Shown: positions 21,104 through 27,565 of the stretch, piece by piece | Position numbering within the stretch: position 1 is the stretch's first letter | Layout: the number at the start of each line of letters is the position of its first letter | Source of the DNA: Gammaproteobacteria bacterium | GTDB taxonomy: Bacteria > Pseudomonadota > Gammaproteobacteria > DSM-19610 | Direction: 5' to 3' | DNA: 35,971 nucleotides | Assembly: GCA_026197075.1 (NCBI GenBank) | Contig: JAPHQV010000029.1 | Coordinates: 1-35,971 of the forward strand | Translations under genes and position numbers: made by a program | Notes under the pieces: generated by a model | What the model saw: only the letters and a program-made list of their open reading frames with translations | The model's database searches: none | Told to the model about the DNA's origin: nothing

Positions 21104-21328
21104 ATGTTCGGAATCCGCCTGCTGATCGTCCTGTTCGCCATCGCCGCCGTGGTACTCATCCTGCGGCGCATGTACCGCCGTCCGGCGCCCAAGCAGCCGC
21201 TCGCCGCTCCGGGGCAGATGGTGCGTTGTGCCCACTGCGGTCTGTACCTGCCCCGCGACGAGGCGACCCGCAAGGACGACCTGGATTTCTGTTCCGCCGA
21301 CCATCGTGACCGGCACACCCGGGGCTGA
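21104..21328 (+). CDS. PP0621-type small membrane-anchored zinc-ribbon protein
   Basis: A 74-residue protein with one N-terminal membrane helix (about 3-20), a basic stretch, and a C-terminal ribbon with Cys pairs (VRCAHCGLYLP and DFCSADHRD). This layout fits the PP0621 family, often found just before pilS in gammaproteobacteria. The function is unknown. The start at 21104 (MFGIRLLIVL) is preferred over an upstream in-frame GTG. It ends two bases before the pilS frame opens, so the genes are probably co-transcribed. Confidence 0.85.
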   Translation: MFGIRLLIVLFAIAAVVLILRRMYRRPAPKQPLAAPGQMVRCAHCGLYLPRDEATRKDDLDFCSADHRDRHTRG

Positions 21329-21330
21329 CC

Positions 21331-22950
21331 TTGATCCCGGCCTACCTGGAGCCCTTCAGCGCCACCCCGGACATGGCCCGCGACAGCCAGAGCTGGGGTC
21401 CGCTGCGCTTCCTGACCTTCTACCGGCTCATCCTCGCCGGCTCCCTCACCACCATTTTCATCCTGTCCGACACCGTTCCCCTCGGGCAGGACGTCCCGCT
21501 GCTGTTCGCCGCCACCGGGATCCTCTATACCGCCTTCGCCCTCGTCGCCGGCTTCGCCGCGCGCCTGCGCCGCCCCGCCTTCGGCTGGCAGACCGGCGTG
21601 CAGATCCTGGTGGACATCGTCGCCATCACGCTGTTGATGCACGCCAGTGGCGGCCTCTCCAGCGGCCTCGGCATCCTGCTGGTGGTGGCGGTCGCCGCCG
21701 GCAGCCTGCTGATGCCGGGGCGGCCGGCCTTCCTGTTCGCGGCCATCGCCACCCTGGCGGTATTGGGCCAGTACGGCATCGCCTTCCTGCAGAACATCGC
21801 CATCCCCGCCGGCGGCATCACCCAGTCGGGTCTGCTGGGCGCGGCCTTCTTCGCCACCGCCGCCATGGCACGCATGCTGGCCCTGCGCCTGCGCGAGAGC
21901 GAGGAACTGGCGGAACAGCGCGGCGTCGACCTTGCCAACCTGCGGGAACTCAATGAACGCATCGTCCAGCGCCTGCAGTCGGGCATCGTGGTGGTGGATC
22001 CGGAGGGCCGGGTGCGGCTCATGAACCGCACTGCCTGGATGCAGCTGGGCATGCCGCCGGAGCAGGCGGGCCGGCCCATCGCCGAGATCTTCCCGGAACT
22101 GCACCAGCACCTGAACACCTGGTGCAAAAACCCCGACTGGACCCCGCCCATCCTGCGCCCGGAGGGCAGCGAGACGGGGCTGATCCCCAAGTTCACCCGC
22201 CTGGGAACCGCCAGCGGCGTGGGCGCCATCATTTCCCTGGAGGACAGTACCGCCCTCGCGGAACAGGCCCAGCAGATGAAGCTCGCCTCCCTGGGCCGGC
22301 TCACCGCCAGCATCGCCCACGAGGTCCGCAACCCCCTGGGCGCCATCAGCCATGCCGCCCAGCTGCTGGCGGAATCGGACCAGCTCGGGGCCGGCGACCA
22401 GCGCCTGGTGCAGATCGTGCGCAACCACGCCCAGCGCATGAACGGCATCATCGAAAACGTGCTGCAATTGTCGCGGCGGCGCCAGAACGCCCCCCAGCCG
22501 CTGGAACTGGGCAGCTGGCTGGAACACTTCCTGGCGGAGTTCAATGCCACCCTGCACACCAGTGCCGGCCAGATCCAGCTGCACGCCTCCGGGCCCGTGC
22601 AGGCGGAGATGGACCCCAGCCACCTGCACCAGGTGCTCTGGAACCTGCTACAGAACGCCCTGGAACACGGCGGCGCCCACGGTCAGCCGGTGCGGGTGCG
22701 CATCAACACCGGCTACCTGGAGCCCGGCGGCAAGCCCTTCATCGAGGTGATCGACAACGGCCCCGGCATCACCCCCGAGGCGCGCGAGAACATCTTCGAG
22801 CCCTTCTTCACCACCGCACCCCAGGGCACCGGCCTGGGCCTGTACATCGCCCGCGAGCTGTGCGAAAGCAACCAGGCGCGCCTGCGCTATGATGCGGTAC
22901 CGGACGGTGGCAGTTGTTTCCGCATCGAGCTGCCGCGGGTGAGTGAATGA
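21331..22950 (+). CDS. pilS: Sensor histidine kinase PilS
   Basis: An inner-membrane kinase that controls pilin transcription by phosphorylating PilR. It has up to 539 residues. About six membrane helices occupy the first ~190 residues, followed by a PAS-like domain (about 212-300), the phospho-acceptor His330 in SIAHEVRNPLG, and the HATPase boxes WNLLQNALEHG, VIDNGPGI and GTGLGLYIA. The start is uncertain: the TTG at 21331 follows the upstream stop by two bases, and an ATG at 21373 is the alternative. pilR follows after a REP hairpin. Confidence 0.93.
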   Translation: MIPAYLEPFSATPDMARDSQSWGPLRFLTFYRLILAGSLTTIFILSDTVPLGQDVPLLFAATGILYTAFALVAGFAARLRRPAFGWQTGVQILVDIVAITLLMHASGGLSSGLGILLVVAVAAGSLLMPGRPAFLFAAIATLAVLGQYGIAFLQNIAIPAGGITQSGLLGAAFFATAAMARMLALRLRESEELAEQRGVDLANLRELNERIVQRLQSGIVVVDPEGRVRLMNRTAWMQLGMPPEQAGRPIAEIFPELHQHLNTWCKNPDWTPPILRPEGSETGLIPKFTRLGTASGVGAIISLEDSTALAEQAQQMKLASLGRLTASIAHEVRNPLGAISHAAQLLAESDQLGAGDQRLVQIVRNHAQRMNGIIENVLQLSRRRQNAPQPLELGSWLEHFLAEFNATLHTSAGQIQLHASGPVQAEMDPSHLHQVLWNLLQNALEHGGAHGQPVRVRINTGYLEPGGKPFIEVIDNGPGITPEARENIFEPFFTTAPQGTGLGLYIARELCESNQARLRYDAVPDGGSCFRIELPRVSE

Positions 22951-22952
22951 CC

Positions 22953-23003
22953 CTGTAGGAGCGGGCTCTGCCCGCGAACATCCGCGGCCAAGGCCGCTCC
23001 TAC
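22953..23003. repeat. Compact REP-like hairpin with arms of two classes, inside pilSR
   Basis: The left arm is CTGTAGGAGCGGGCTCTGCC, and the right arm is GCGGCCAAGGCCGCTCCTAC of the other class. The outer ten bases pair; the interior does not. It lies between pilS and pilR and so could tune the ratio of the two products. Confidence 0.82.
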
Positions 23004-23038
23004 GGGGGAGCAGCACATTGACAGACTGGAATCACGAC

Positions 23039-24394
23039 ATGGCAACCCACACCGCACTAGTAGTCGATGACGAACCGGACATCCGCGAGCTGCTGGAGCT
23101 GACCCTGGGGCGCATGAACATCGAGACCCGCGCGGCGGCGGACCTCAAGGAGGCGCGCGGCCTGCTTGCCGGCCAGCACTTCGACCTGTGCCTCACCGAC
23201 ATGCGCCTGCCCGATGGCAACGGCCTGACCCTGGTGGAAGAAATCCAGCAACAGTTCCCGGACCTGCCGGTGGCGGTGATCACCGCCCATGGCAGCATGG
23301 ACGCCGCCATCCATGCACTGAAGGCCGGCGCCTTCGACTTCGTGTCCAAGCCCGTGGACCTGCAGGTGCTGCGCAACCTGGTGAACAGCGCCCTCAAGCT
23401 GGCCGACACGGAACCCCAGCCGGACCGGCGCAGCCGCGACACCCTGCTCGGCGATGCTCCCATCATGCAGCGCATCCGCGCCACCATCGTCAAGCTGGCG
23501 CGCAGCCAGGCACCCGTATTCATCAGCGGCGAATCGGGCACCGGCAAGGAACTGGTGGCGCGCCTGATTCATGCCAAGGGTCCGCGCTACGACAAACCCT
23601 TCGTGCCGGTGAACTGCGGCGCCATCCCCGCCGAGCTCATGGAAAGTGAATTCTTCGGCCACAAGAAGGGCAGCTTCACCGGCGCCGGCGGCGACAAGGA
23701 AGGCCTGTTCCAGGCCGCCGCCGGCGGCACCCTGTTCCTGGACGAGGTCGCCGACCTGCCCCTGCACATGCAGGTGAAGCTGTTGCGCGCCATTCAGGAA
23801 AAGGCCATCCGCCCGGTAGGCGCCGCGAGCGAGATCCCGGTGGACGTGCGCATCCTCTCCGCCACCCACCGCGACCTGCCGAAACTGGTGGCCGAGGGCC
23901 AGTTCCGCCAGGACCTGTTCTACCGCATCCATGTCATCGAGCTACAGGTGCCGAGCCTGCGCGAACGGCACGAGGACATCCCCCTGCTGGCCGACCACAT
24001 CCTGGAAAAACTGGCCGAGGAGATGGGCATCGCGGTACCCCACCTGACCGACCCCGCCCTGGCCCGGTTGCAGGCCTACCCCTTCCCCGGCAATGTGCGC
24101 GAACTGGAAAACATCCTGGAACGGGCCATGACCCTGTGCGAAGGCGAGCACATCGAGGCGGCGGACCTGCATCTGCGCGACAATGGCAAACCCGTGTCCG
24201 CAACCCTGACCGAACAGGATGCCGCCAACCTGCCCGACGGCATACCCCTGGAAGACTACCTGGAAACCATCGAGAAACAGGCCATCCTCGATGCCCTCGA
24301 GAAGGCCCACCACAACAAGACCCAGGCCGCCAAGCTGCTGGGCATCACCTTCCGTGCGCTGCGCTATCGTCTGAAGAAGCTGGGGCTGGAATAG
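23039..24394 (+). CDS. pilR: Sigma-54-dependent response regulator PilR
   Basis: An NtrC-type activator of pilA transcription, 451 residues. The receiver domain has acceptor Asp54 and Lys104. The AAA+ domain has Walker A GESGTGKE (from 164), the sigma-54 contact loop GSFTGA (211-216) and Walker B GGTLFLDEVADL. A Fis-type helix-turn-helix ends the protein (AAKLLGITFRALRYRLKKLG). The ATG at 23039 starts the receiver domain; the longer frame runs into the REP. A -24/-12 promoter before pilA, 2.6 kb downstream, is its expected target. Confidence 0.96.
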   Translation: MATHTALVVDDEPDIRELLELTLGRMNIETRAAADLKEARGLLAGQHFDLCLTDMRLPDGNGLTLVEEIQQQFPDLPVAVITAHGSMDAAIHALKAGAFDFVSKPVDLQVLRNLVNSALKLADTEPQPDRRSRDTLLGDAPIMQRIRATIVKLARSQAPVFISGESGTGKELVARLIHAKGPRYDKPFVPVNCGAIPAELMESEFFGHKKGSFTGAGGDKEGLFQAAAGGTLFLDEVADLPLHMQVKLLRAIQEKAIRPVGAASEIPVDVRILSATHRDLPKLVAEGQFRQDLFYRIHVIELQVPSLRERHEDIPLLADHILEKLAEEMGIAVPHLTDPALARLQAYPFPGNVRELENILERAMTLCEGEHIEAADLHLRDNGKPVSATLTEQDAANLPDGIPLEDYLETIEKQAILDALEKAHHNKTQAAKLLGITFRALRYRLKKLGLE

Positions 24395-24399
24395 AAACC

Positions 24400-24452
24400 G
24401 GGGTCAGGTCTTGCAATCCAACTTCGCATGACGGATTACAAGACCTGACCCC
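24400..24452. repeat. Inverted repeat, GGGGTCAGGTCTTG class
   Basis: GGGGTCAGGTCTTG at 24400 and CAAGACCTGACCCC ending at 24452 are perfect inverses, and pairing continues for six more bases with one mismatch. It lies just past the pilR stop. It has no T tract, so it is more likely a repeat element than a simple terminator. Confidence 0.85.
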
Positions 24453-24470
24453 GTAGTAAGTAGTATATTC

Positions 24471-24549
24471 TCGTCATTCCGGGGAATGCCGGCATCCAGA
24501 TCCCGCTACGCGGCAAATTCATGGATTCCCGCCAGCGCCGGAATGACGA
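24471..24549. repeat. dRS3-like inverted repeat, diverged copy
   Basis: The outer arms TCGTCATTCCGG and CCGGAATGACGA are inverted. Inner blocks (GGCATCCA and TGGATTCCCGCC) match the repeat at 13832 imperfectly. It marks the left edge of the toxin-antitoxin patch. Confidence 0.78.
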
Positions 24550-24603
24550 AAAATAGCCCTCTGCCTAAGTCAGTGCCATTCCTCTATATTTGGAAATATC
24601 CTC

Positions 24604-24894
24604 ATGAAACCGTCAACCGCCCTTGAGCTCAAGCGAACCGCCATACGCGAAATGGCTCGTCGATATCGCACGGGGAATCCACGGGTTTTTGGCTCCGTAT
24701 TGCATGGCACTGACCAGGATGATAGCGACCTTGATCTGCTGGTGGATGCTCTGCCTGGGGTTACTTTGTTCGATCTCGGTGGACTGCAAGCGGAACTGGA
24801 GGATTTACTTGGTGTACGGGTGGATCTATTGACGCCCGGTGACCTGCCACCAAAGCTGCGCGAACAAGTCCTGGCAGAGGCTCGTCCCGTATGA
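24604..24894 (+). CDS. MNT-type nucleotidyltransferase, toxin-antitoxin related
   Basis: A 96-residue minimal nucleotidyltransferase. The GS-x10-DxD motif is complete: Gly30-Ser31, then Asp42 and Asp44 in SDLDLLVD. In HEPN/MNT modules this protein acts as antitoxin by adding AMP to the HEPN toxin. No HEPN gene follows. Instead its stop overlaps an ATG (ATGA at 24891-24894), the usual coupling site to the partner, and the partner sequence is lost after about five codons. It may be an orphan, still active on a toxin elsewhere, or decaying. The start has a moderate GGAAAT ribosome site. Confidence 0.85.
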   Translation: MKPSTALELKRTAIREMARRYRTGNPRVFGSVLHGTDQDDSDLDLLVDALPGVTLFDLGGLQAELEDLLGVRVDLLTPGDLPPKLREQVLAEARPV

Positions 24895-25143
24895 CCGAGA
24901 GCCGCCTTTCTGCGCACCGCACTGGAAGAAATCAGCATCCCTGGTGGCGAGGCCGCGTTTCTTGCAGCGCTCAGACAAGTGGCACAAGCCCGGGGCGGCA
25001 TCACACAGCTTGCCAAGAATGCCAACATGAAACGCGAAGCCGTTTCGAGGGCCCTGTCCACGCGCGGAAATCCTACGCTCAAGACACTCGCGACCTTGTA
25101 CCGTGCCTTGCTGCCTGATGCAGGCGACAAGGATGCCGCCTGA
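24895..25143 (+). pseudogene. Start-less HTH antitoxin remnant (COG3636-like)
   Basis: In frame with, but after, the MNT stop codon lies a coherent 82-codon stretch ending at TGA 25141-25143. It reads AAFLRTALEEISIPGG, then AAFLAALRQVAQARGG, then an HTH with KREAVSRALSTRGNPTLKTL. This matches the C-terminal three-quarters of addiction-module antidote proteins of the COG3636/HigA-like type. There is no ATG at its beginning; a GTG within QVAQARG and a later ATG would give very short products. The reading is a 5'-deleted antitoxin fused behind the MNT gene. Family assignment is from motif memory. Confidence 0.65.
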
Positions 25144-25158
25144 CCCCGGTGTACCTGC

Positions 25159-25551
25159 CTAGAGCCCCCTCATACCCAATCCCCGTGCCTTGCGATCGAA
25201 GCTGACGACCTCCTGGCAGCCGTGCGCCCACGCGAGCTCGATGATGAGTGCATCGCTGAAATCGGCATTGGCCGCCACTTGGCGCCGCAGGGCGCGCACC
25301 ACCAGCGCCGCCCGCTCCACCCGCAGCTGCCGCGTCTCCAGCAAGGCGCGCAGGGCACGGGTAACATCCACGCGCCCGATGCCGTAACAGGCCCGCAGGA
25401 CCCAGGCGATCTCCGCCAGCACCACCAGCGAGATAAAACCCGGCTGACCGGCGGAGAGTTCCTCCTCGATAAAGGCGTTGGCCCGCGCGGCCTGCACCGG
25501 ATCATCCTGCATCAGGTAGCGGACCACCACATTGGTATCCAGACCGATCAT
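25159..25551 (-). CDS. vapC: VapC-type PIN-domain ribonuclease toxin
   Basis: A 130-residue PIN-domain nuclease that cleaves RNA unless held by its antitoxin. The acidic active-site residues are visible: Asp5 (MIGLDTNVVVRYL), Glu47 (LAEIAWVL), Asp97 and Asp100 (ADFSDALI), and Asp119 (SFDRKA). All appear intact, so the toxin is probably active. It follows the AbrB-type antitoxin gene after 21 bases on the same strand, in normal antitoxin-toxin order. Confidence 0.93.
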   Translation of the reverse strand: MIGLDTNVVVRYLMQDDPVQAARANAFIEEELSAGQPGFISLVVLAEIAWVLRACYGIGRVDVTRALRALLETRQLRVERAALVVRALRRQVAANADFSDALIIELAWAHGCQEVVSFDRKARGLGMRGL

Positions 25552-25572
25552 GGCGCCTCCTTGCGCATGCCG

Positions 25573-25830
25573 CTATTTGCGGGAACGTCGGTAACGGCCA
25601 ACCACCGCCTCGGCGATAGCCTTGTCCATATCCCCAGTCGAAACCGGCGTACCGGCCGGCCCCAGCATGCCACGCAAGGACCGCACATCCCGCGTGACCG
25701 CGATCAGCTCGAATCGGCCATCGCCCAGATCGACGAACTCCACCCGGTCACCGGCCGCCAGGCCGAGCGCCTCCCGTACCGGCTTGGGGATGGTGACCTG
25801 CCCCTTGGTGGTGAGGGTGGCGATGCTCAT
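25573..25830 (-). CDS. vapB: VapB-type AbrB/MazE-fold antitoxin
   Basis: An 85-residue protein with an N-terminal swapped-hairpin AbrB DNA-binding domain (ATLTTKGQVTIPKPVREALG, then GDRVEFVDLGDGRFEL). The C-terminal ~35 residues are less ordered and would wrap VapC. It binds its own promoter with VapC in known systems. Upstream lie a TAAGGAG ribosome site and an AT-rich stretch with two GTAAGG repeats (about 25843-25866), a possible operator. The pair looks complete. Confidence 0.92.
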   Translation of the reverse strand: MSIATLTTKGQVTIPKPVREALGLAAGDRVEFVDLGDGRFELIAVTRDVRSLRGMLGPAGTPVSTGDMDKAIAEAVVGRYRRSRK

Positions 25831-25915
25831 CGCATGACTCCTTACATTACTTAATAATCCTTACCGTAGCCCAGGACTCGGAATCCGTCAATTCCAGTTG
25901 CAATTCGTGGTCCGA

Positions 25916-25942
25916 CCCTACGGCGCTACGGCGCTCCTACAG
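25916..25942. repeat. Partial REP arm
   Basis: CTACGGCGCTACGGCGCTCC followed by TACAG resembles the right arm of the REP family but has no matching left arm. It is probably a degenerate copy in the vapB-higB gap. Confidence 0.5.
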
Positions 25943-25952
25943 CGTCACGGTT

Positions 25953-25965
25953 GACGTTTAACGTC
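25953..25965. promoter_or_regulatory. Candidate HigA operator
   Basis: GACGTTTAACGTC is a perfect inverted repeat (6+1+6) located 21 bases before higB. It overlaps a TTGACG at 25951 that could be a -35 box, with TTATAC at 25971. The spacing to that -10 is short, so the promoter call is weak. Confidence 0.45.
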
Positions 25966-25986
25966 GCGCGTTATACGCTCTGACTC

Positions 25987-26268
25987 ATGATCAGGAGCTT
26001 TCGCTGCAAGGATACGCAGGCGCTGTTCGAGGGACGGACCCCGCGACGCTTCCGCGGCATCGAACAGCCGGCAACACGCAAGCTGCAGATGCTGGATGAC
26101 GTCGCTGTCCTGCAGCGCGATCTAGGAGGCATTCCCGGCAACCGTCTGGAAAAACTGTCCGGCAACCGCAAGGGACAATGGAGCATCCGGATCAACGATC
26201 AATGGCGCATCTGTTTCCAGTGGAAGGACGGTGATGCAAGCAACGTCGAGATTGTCGATTACCACTGA
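25987..26268 (+). CDS. higB: HigB/RelE-family mRNA interferase toxin
   Basis: A 93-residue ribosome-dependent nuclease of the HigB (RelE superfamily, plasmid maintenance killer) type. Family signatures are MIRSFRCKDTQALFEG at the start, RKLQMLDDVAVLQRDL in the helix, and the C-terminal sheet GQWSIRINDQWRICFQW followed by VEIVDYH. Length and motifs are complete. It precedes higA by nine bases, in the toxin-first order typical of HigBA. Confidence 0.95.
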   Translation: MIRSFRCKDTQALFEGRTPRRFRGIEQPATRKLQMLDDVAVLQRDLGGIPGNRLEKLSGNRKGQWSIRINDQWRICFQWKDGDASNVEIVDYH

Positions 26269-26277
26269 GGTACTGTC

Positions 26278-26592
26278 ATGGCTGCACCCAATAACCGCAT
26301 GCGCCCGGTTCATCCGGGTGAGATTCTGAGAGAAGACGTGCTTACGCCGATGGGCCTGAGCGCCAACGCACTCGCGCGCGAACTGCGCGTCCCGGTCACG
26401 CGGATCAGCGAAATCCTGCACGGTCGCCGGGCGATCACCGCCGATACGGCGCTGCGCCTGGCGCGTTACCTCGGCGTTTCAGCGCAATACTGGCTGAACC
26501 TGCAGGCCAGCTACGATCTGAAGGTTGCGGAGCAGACGTCGGGAAAGCAGATTGAAAGGGAAATCCAACCGCGGGAATCGGTGGCGGCTTGA
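26278..26592 (+). CDS. higA: HigA-family HTH antitoxin
   Basis: A 104-residue XRE-type helix-turn-helix antitoxin of the HigA group. It begins with the family's MRPVHPGEILREDVL (from residue 8), then the HTH SANALARELRVPVTRISEIL and the tail DTALRLARYLGVSAQYWLNL. It neutralises HigB and represses the operon in known systems. The C-terminal ~20 residues are variable. It has an AGGT ribosome site in the nine-base gap after higB. Confidence 0.95.
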   Translation: MAAPNNRMRPVHPGEILREDVLTPMGLSANALARELRVPVTRISEILHGRRAITADTALRLARYLGVSAQYWLNLQASYDLKVAEQTSGKQIEREIQPRESVAA

Positions 26593-26624
26593 ACGTCGAT
26601 TATCACCCTGACCCCAACCATCCC

Positions 26625-26650
26625 CTGTAGGAGCAGGCGCTGGCCGTGCT
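26625..26650. repeat. Partial REP arm
   Basis: CTGTAGGAGCAGGCGCTGGC followed by CGTG is a diverged left REP arm with no right arm. It lies between higA and the HicB remnant. Confidence 0.55.
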
Positions 26651-26692
26651 CGGACGACATGCGGAAGTGCGGGTAGCCTAGGAGACCCTGAC

Positions 26693-26761
26693 ATGCGCTA
26701 CCCGGTCGTGCTCCACAAAGATCCCGACAGCGATTACGGCATAACCGCTCTCGTTTGCTGA
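26693..26761 (+). pseudogene. HicB antitoxin remnant (first ~17 codons)
   Basis: ATG at 26693, preceded by TAGGAG, opens a 22-codon frame reading MRYPVVLHKDPDSDYGI before it runs into ALVC and a stop. The first 17 residues match the N-terminus of HicB-family antitoxins (MRYPVVIxKDxDSDYGV). Everything after that, including the rest of the partial RNase H fold and the DNA-binding domain, is missing. I see no convincing hicA. It looks like a deletion scar of a HicAB module. Confidence 0.7.
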
Positions 26762-26764
26762 CCA

Positions 26765-26785
26765 AGGTGACCAAAATGGTCACCT
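26765..26785. promoter_or_regulatory. Perfect 9-3-9 palindrome, orphan operator candidate
   Basis: AGGTGACCA, AAA, TGGTCACCT. It lies four bases after the HicB remnant and about 300 bases before pilA. It could be an operator left from a lost module or a regulator site for pilA. Confidence 0.5.
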
Positions 26786-26945
26786 ACTGACCCGCCGGGT
26801 CTGTCTCGGCCGGGCATGTGGCCGCGCGGGGCCAGATTCCAAACACCCCACCCTTGCCGCAACCGCCCTCTGATGAAGACTTATAAGATTGTTTTCACGA
26901 GATTTTCCAAATAATCCCCCAAGCGCGGGCCAAACTCGCCAAAGC
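26786..26945. other. Upstream region of pilA
   Basis: No gene is seen here. An AT-rich patch at about 26876-26915 (TTATAAGATTGTTTTCACG and following) sits at the distance where IHF or PilR would act on a sigma-54 promoter. I cannot assign exact binding sites. Confidence 0.4.
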
Positions 26946-26961
26946 TGGCACAACTCCTGCT
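26946..26961 (+). promoter_or_regulatory. Sigma-54 (-24/-12) promoter of pilA
   Basis: TGGCACAACTCCTGCT has GG and GC separated by exactly ten bases and matches TGGCAC-N5-TTGCW closely. Transcription would start near 26972, about 90 bases before the pilA ATG. PilR in this window is a sigma-54 activator of the kind that works on such promoters. Confidence 0.9.
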
Positions 26962-27062
26962 TTAGTCCATTCAGCCATCCCTCCATGGCACCGCCGCAAA
27001 CACGGCACCTGTGGAACGGCTTTCGATCCGACACTCGTTTCAACTGAACTGGGGATTACATC

Positions 27063-27473
27063 ATGAAAAAGGTACAACAGGGTTTCACCCTAATCGAACT
27101 TATGATCGTTGTGGCGATCATTGGTATTCTGGCGGCCGTCGCGCTTCCGGCGTATCAGGACTACACCAACCGGGCAAAGGTTTCTGAAGTCATGCTGGCA
27201 GCATCCTCAGCACGCACCGCGATTGCTGAATTTGCCTCTACAAATAATGCATTGCCTACCGCCTCCTTCGCAGTTGAGACACAGGTATCAACCTACGTAA
27301 GTGGTGTTACCTGGAACGGCACCCTCGTCACTGCAACAGCAACAGGCACAAATGTAACCGCTATTGATGGGCAAACGATCACCTTGACGCCAACCCTCGG
27401 CAGCAATGGGCAGGTATCATGGGCATGTGCCGGCTCTATACCTGACAGATTCCGTCCGTCTAGCTGTCGCTAG
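27063..27473 (+). CDS. pilA: Type IV major pilin PilA
   Basis: The 136-residue precursor of the pilus subunit. The leader MKKVQQG is cut by PilD before Phe8, giving [20 protein letters not shown], with the conserved Glu at mature position 5. The N-terminal helix continues to about residue 55. A Thr-rich stretch follows ([13 protein letters not shown] and TITLTPTLG, about 87-113). Cys122 and Cys135 form the C-terminal disulfide loop. The start has a GGGGA ribosome site. The gene is driven by a -24/-12 promoter and ends at a strong terminator. The Thr-rich face and the glycosyltransferase genes downstream make O-glycosylation plausible. Confidence 0.96.
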   Translation: MKKVQQGFTLIELMIVVAIIGILAAVALPAYQDYTNRAKVSEVMLAASSARTAIAEFASTNNALPTASFAVETQVSTYVSGVTWNGTLVTATATGTNVTAIDGQTITLTPTLGSNGQVSWACAGSIPDRFRPSSCR

Positions 27474-27504
27474 GACCATCCTGCAAAGATGCAAGATGCA
27501 TCTC

Positions 27505-27540
27505 ACAAACCCCGGCGTGTGCCGGGGTTTGTGTATTTAA
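27505..27540 (+). terminator. Intrinsic terminator of pilA
   Basis: ACAAACCCCGGC pairs with GCCGGGGTTTGT around a GTGT loop, followed by GTATTTAAATTT. The stem is strong and the T tract weak. This isolates the abundant pilin message from the glycosyltransferase genes. Confidence 0.85.
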
Positions 27541-27565
27541 ATTTCGCGCAACTCCACATTCACTC

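Noticed and set aside
20902-22629. 575-codon minus-strand frame across pilS and the sucC upstream region
   Set aside because: It is antisense to pilS and the PP0621-type gene and shows no domain.
26122-26421. 99-codon minus-strand frame across higB and higA
   Set aside because: It is a shadow of two well-supported genes.
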